Below are positions 1 to 13,097 of a stretch of 13,097 nucleotides of DNA, piece by piece. The translations under genes and the position numbers were made by a program. This DNA comes from Saccoglossus kowalevskii. Lineage: Eukaryota > Hemichordata > Enteropneusta > Harrimaniidae. Positions within the stretch are counted from its first letter, which is position 1. Each line of letters starts with the position of its first letter. The DNA lies in NCBI RefSeq assembly GCF_000003605.2, contig NW_003130369.1, positions 125,475-138,571 of the forward strand. Reading direction: 5' to 3'. Under the pieces are notes generated by a model. The model was not told the origin of the DNA, searched no databases, and worked only from the letters and a program-made list of their open reading frames with translations.

Positions 1-556
1 TTTTATGACCTCTAAAGGTCACACATCCTGGTACTTTTGTAAGAATTACAATTGAATTATTTTATTGATATTTCAACAGAATTATCTTGATTCAAATATT
101 TAGTTCCCATTCATTCAATCTGTTTTGCCTGCAGTCATGCTTTTTGACCATACAACCTATATAATAATATTGCACATGAACCTGGAACCTTTGATGTTTC
201 GTATGGAATTTATTTTCACTAATTTTTGACGAGTTGAATGTAAAATATAAAAAAAAATAATTTATATAAAAGTATTTTACAGTACTAGACCAGCCAATTA
301 TTCACTCTCTATTACTAACTATGCTTTCGGTCCATATTACTTTATTATTGGCATGAATAACATTTCCCCTAATTCCAACGGGGACTATGTCATTGTCTAT
401 GTCATTGTATATGTCACAATAACTTGTTGTTTTAAATACTTGAGTAAAATGTTTCTGTTAGGAATAACAAAGATATTAAATGCCCCATTTGTGTATGTTT
501 GTGATGATGTCATACCAACAAAAGTACCAGGATGTGTGAACTATAGGATCATGAAG
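1..556. repeat. Terminal-inverted-repeat element, left end at or before the window start
   Basis: The 21 bases at 20-40 recur as an exact reverse complement at 518-538; the core is CATCCTGGTACTTTTGT and its complement. Similarity continues weakly outward to about 1 and 556. The interior has no transposase frame, so this looks like a non-autonomous DNA transposon. The element class is inferred. Confidence 0.6.
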
Positions 557-580
557 GTGGTTTATTTGTTATAATATAAT

Positions 581-734
581 TGAGGGGGGGGGGGGGTCGT
601 TACCTATGCATGTGGAAAACGACAATAGCATGTCATTGTTACATACATCTACTTTTGCATTTTTATTGTGCATTGTTATCATTGCTTGACTCTCAATTCC
701 TGTATATGCGCAGGTGACAACCCCTCTGCTTTAA
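581..734 (-). mobile_element. MITE family A, copy 1, reversed
   Basis: Read on the minus strand, this copy runs TTAAAGCAGAGGGGTTGTCA, then GGAATTGAG, AATGATAACAATG and GTAACAATGACATGCTATTG, and ends GGTAACGACCCCCC. It aligns end to end with the copy at 7531-7688. The right terminus has degenerated into a G13 run on the plus strand. It is about 154 bp and non-coding. Confidence 0.7.
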
Positions 735-1009
735 TCTCAGTTGAAATTGTTCACATGAAAATCTTTATTATGTCATTTATAATTTTGCTATTTTTTGCAC
801 ATATTTATGTATTTTTCTGTAATTTCTCTGTTAATTTTGGACCAAATTGACACAATTTTCCCTTGGATATAAATCTCTGAAAAATATGAAAAAATTAAGC
901 TGGAATGATTCATTTTGTTAAAAATTGAAAAAAAATAATGGTCGGAAGGTTTGTAGGTTGTTATTATTAGTACATTGTGCATTTATCTCTCTCCGTTATC
1001 ATTGAATAG

Positions 1010-11213
<10,204 letters not shown>

Positions 11214-11384
11214 TAAATTTAATTCATAACAATTCAGATTTTTTTTTCACAAAAACTTCAATATGTTAGCATAAAATTGACAATGTTACCATGGTAATTA
11301 AAATCATAGAGATAATGTTTGTGGGTACATTTTGATCTTACCAATAAAAACTATGCAATTGTTTGGTCAGGTATGCTACTTTTT

Positions 11385-11410
11385 GACTCCCAAAGCACAC
11401 AATGGGAGTC
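11385..11410. repeat. Stem-loop at the head of the 150-bp array
   Basis: GACTCCCA (11385-11392) pairs with TGGGAGTC (11403-11410) around a 10-base loop. GT-rich simple sequence (11421-11452) follows, and then the repeat array. It resembles the head of the element at 12985. Confidence 0.75.
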
Positions 11411-11457
11411 TTTGCAGTTACCCTGTCTGTATTTGTGTATGTGTGTGTGTTCGTCAG

Positions 11458-12440
11458 TTCCACTGATATCTCAAGAAACCATACGTTAGTTTTTAATGGA
11501 ACTTGGTGTATAGATGCTTTTGGCTAATGCGCAGACTTGACTAGGTTTTGGTTGAAATCCATGCATATTAATTACCTAATTGGCATTAGCTAATTTTGAG
11601 CTGTTCCATGACTTTTCCACTAATATCTAAACAACCACTCATTGGATTTTGATGAAACTTTGTACATAGATGCCCTGGACTAATATACAAATTAAATGAG
11701 ATTTGGGTAAAAATCCATTCATATAATTAACCTAATTTGCATAATGATTATTCAATTTTTGTCTTTTCCACTGATATCTCAGGTACTAATCATCACATTT
11801 CAATGAAACTTACATAGATACGTAGGCGATGCACAGACAGATATGTGAAATATTAATTACCTAATTTGCATAATTAATTAATTTTTAGCTTTTGATATTT
11901 CAAGTGCTATCACTTCATTATTTTCAATGAAACTTGGTACATATATTTTCTAGAACAATGCAGAGACCTGATTAATTTTGGGTAAAAATGTGTGAATATT
12001 AATCAACTAATTTGCATAATTAGTTGATTTTCAGCTTTTAGACTGATATCGCAAGTGCTAATTATCCCATTTCAATGAATCCTGGTACATAGATGTTCTA
12101 GGACAACGCACAGACCTGTTTAGTTTTGGGTTAAAATCGGTGCATATGAATTACCGAATTTGCATAATTAACCAATTTTCAACTGCATATATATTCTAAC
12201 ATAATGTGATGATCTAATTTTAGGTTTATATAGAGCTATATAATTACATAATTTGCATAATAATTTACTTTTCAGCTTTCCACTAATTTAGTTAGGATTG
12301 ATCAGCACATTGTAATGAAACTTTGTACATGTGTGCCCTGAAACAATATAATGATTAATGTATAATGATTCATTTGGCTCATTGAGGTAGTCCAGACGTG
12401 ATTAGTTTAATGTTGATAAAAATGCATATTGTTTATCTAG
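11458..12440. repeat. Array of about seven degenerate ~150-bp units
   Basis: Each unit runs roughly TTCCACTGATATCTCAAG, then CAATGAAACTTGGTACATAG, CACAGACCTG, TTTTGGGTAAAAAT and CTAATTTGCATAATTA. Units start near 11458, 11615, 11766, 11889, 12036, 12186 and 12276. Divergence is substantial and the last units are broken. ATTTGCAT recurs five times. Confidence 0.8.
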
Positions 12441-12503
12441 TATTAGCCAATTCCTGATATCTTAAAAAATCAGATTTAAATTGAATTCATAACAGAGGTA
12501 CTC

Positions 12504-12532
12504 TAATTAATTAATTAATTAATTAATTAATT
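12504..12532. repeat. (TTAA)n microsatellite
   Basis: About seven uninterrupted AATT/TTAA units follow the 150-bp array. Confidence 0.9.
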
Positions 12533-12984
12533 AGACTAAAAACCATGGATGAAAAATCAAATGTATTTTCTGTATGTATTATAAATTTTGATAATGTAAA
12601 TCATATTGTTTTCATGTTGTGCATCGCAAATAGTAGACAAATATTAGTTGCTAAGTTTCTTGTTTGAAATGCAAATCTTAAGTTCTTTCTAAGCTTTTTT
12701 TGATTTGCTTTGTGAAGGTTAAAATCTGATGACATTTGCAACAAATGTATCATGAGGCCTTCATAGTTATGCTATGTTATTAGCCATCAGTGGAAAACCA
12801 ATGAACCTACATGTATAAGTGCTTGTCCTGTAGAGGGTGTCCTTTGATCAATACCCTAAATTAAATCCATGCGCACATGTACAATAACATTCATGAACTT
12901 AAAAAAACATTGATAAAAAACATCAAAATAATGTTTTAAAGTAGTCATTTATGTAGTTTAATGAAGAGTGACACAACATTTTTA

Positions 12985-13097
12985 GTCCCCGTTCGGACGA
13001 AGTCCGAAAACGGGGACTTATAATTCGGTCTCCGTGCATCCGTGCGTTCGTGTGTCCGTGCGTTCGTCCGGAGTCATATCTCAGAATCCCTCGGACC
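12985..13097. repeat. Stem-loop-led repeat element, cut by the window end
   Basis: GTCCCCGTTCGGAC (12985-12998) pairs with GTCCGAAAACGGGGAC (13002-13017), 14 base pairs with a two-base bulge and a three-base loop. CCGTGCGTTCGTG-type tandem repeats and then CATATCTCAGAA follow. GC content jumps here compared with everything upstream. Confidence 0.75.

Larger units (their letters stand above)
1..1009. other. 3' part of an upstream NSF intron
   Basis: No exon is recognisable here. The missing GPPG-coding exon must lie before position 1. The stretch holds a long terminal-inverted-repeat element (1 to about 556), a G13 run at 584-596 and a reversed MITE (581-734). AT-rich sequence then runs to the acceptor at 1009. 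Short open frames at 353-574, 668-850 and 788-982 (minus) resemble no protein I know. Confidence 0.8.

Noticed and set aside
353-574. Open frame of 73 codons at the window start
   Set aside because: It lies across the inner part and right arm of the inverted-repeat element, has low-complexity Val/Tyr repeats and no recognisable domain.
12220-12293. Acceptor-like AG sites in the repeat array as the last NSF exon
   Set aside because: Some give a short frame with a stop in the right phase, but they are part of the recurring repeat unit and none encodes an NSF-like tail.

Overview
The window is AT-rich, intron-rich animal DNA. It is filled by the 3' two thirds of one plus-strand gene, NSF (N-ethylmaleimide-sensitive factor, the AAA+ ATPase that disassembles SNARE complexes). 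Thirteen coding exons lie between 1010 and 11206, totalling 1426 coding bases. All join in frame through GT-AG introns. Taking the first complete codon (Thr, 1012-1014) as residue 1, every landmark falls 263 residues below its human NSF number: D1 Walker A Lys 3/266, pore Tyr 31/294, Walker B Glu 66/329, arginine fingers 122 and 125/385 and 388, D2 Walker A Lys 286/549, D2 Walker B 341/604. The window therefore covers human residues 264-737 without a net insertion or deletion. The N domain, the start of D1 (including the first half of its Walker A) and the promoter lie upstream. The last few C-terminal residues lie in an exon I could not place.

The organism is probably a marine invertebrate. 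Introns run from about 150 to 1500 bp, short palindromic non-autonomous elements are abundant, and the protein is animal-like but not vertebrate (Thr where vertebrates have Cys264). A hemichordate, cephalochordate or other lophotrochozoan/deuterostome would fit. I cannot fix the species.

Layout: 1-1009 is intron with a long terminal-inverted-repeat element and a reversed MITE. 1010-5351 is the rest of D1 (exons 1-5). 6474-7205 is the D1/D2 linker and the start of D2 (exons 6-7). 7948-11206 is the D2 ring (exons 8-13). 11207-13097 is the last intron and/or 3' region, holding an array of about 150-bp repeats, a (TTAA)n tract and a second stem-loop-led repeat cut by the window end.

The introns hold most of the unusual structure. 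There is a nine-copy 41-bp minisatellite starting inside a splice donor, four copies of one roughly 155-bp MITE family, two clear copies (and perhaps a third) of a fold-back family, four successive hairpins just after exon 4, and a 30-bp tandem repeat whose antisense frame stays open. I found no second protein gene, RNA gene, prokaryotic system or CRISPR array. The points most worth following are two substitutions in NSF at functionally studied residues and the repeat families. I saw no undescribed multi-gene system.
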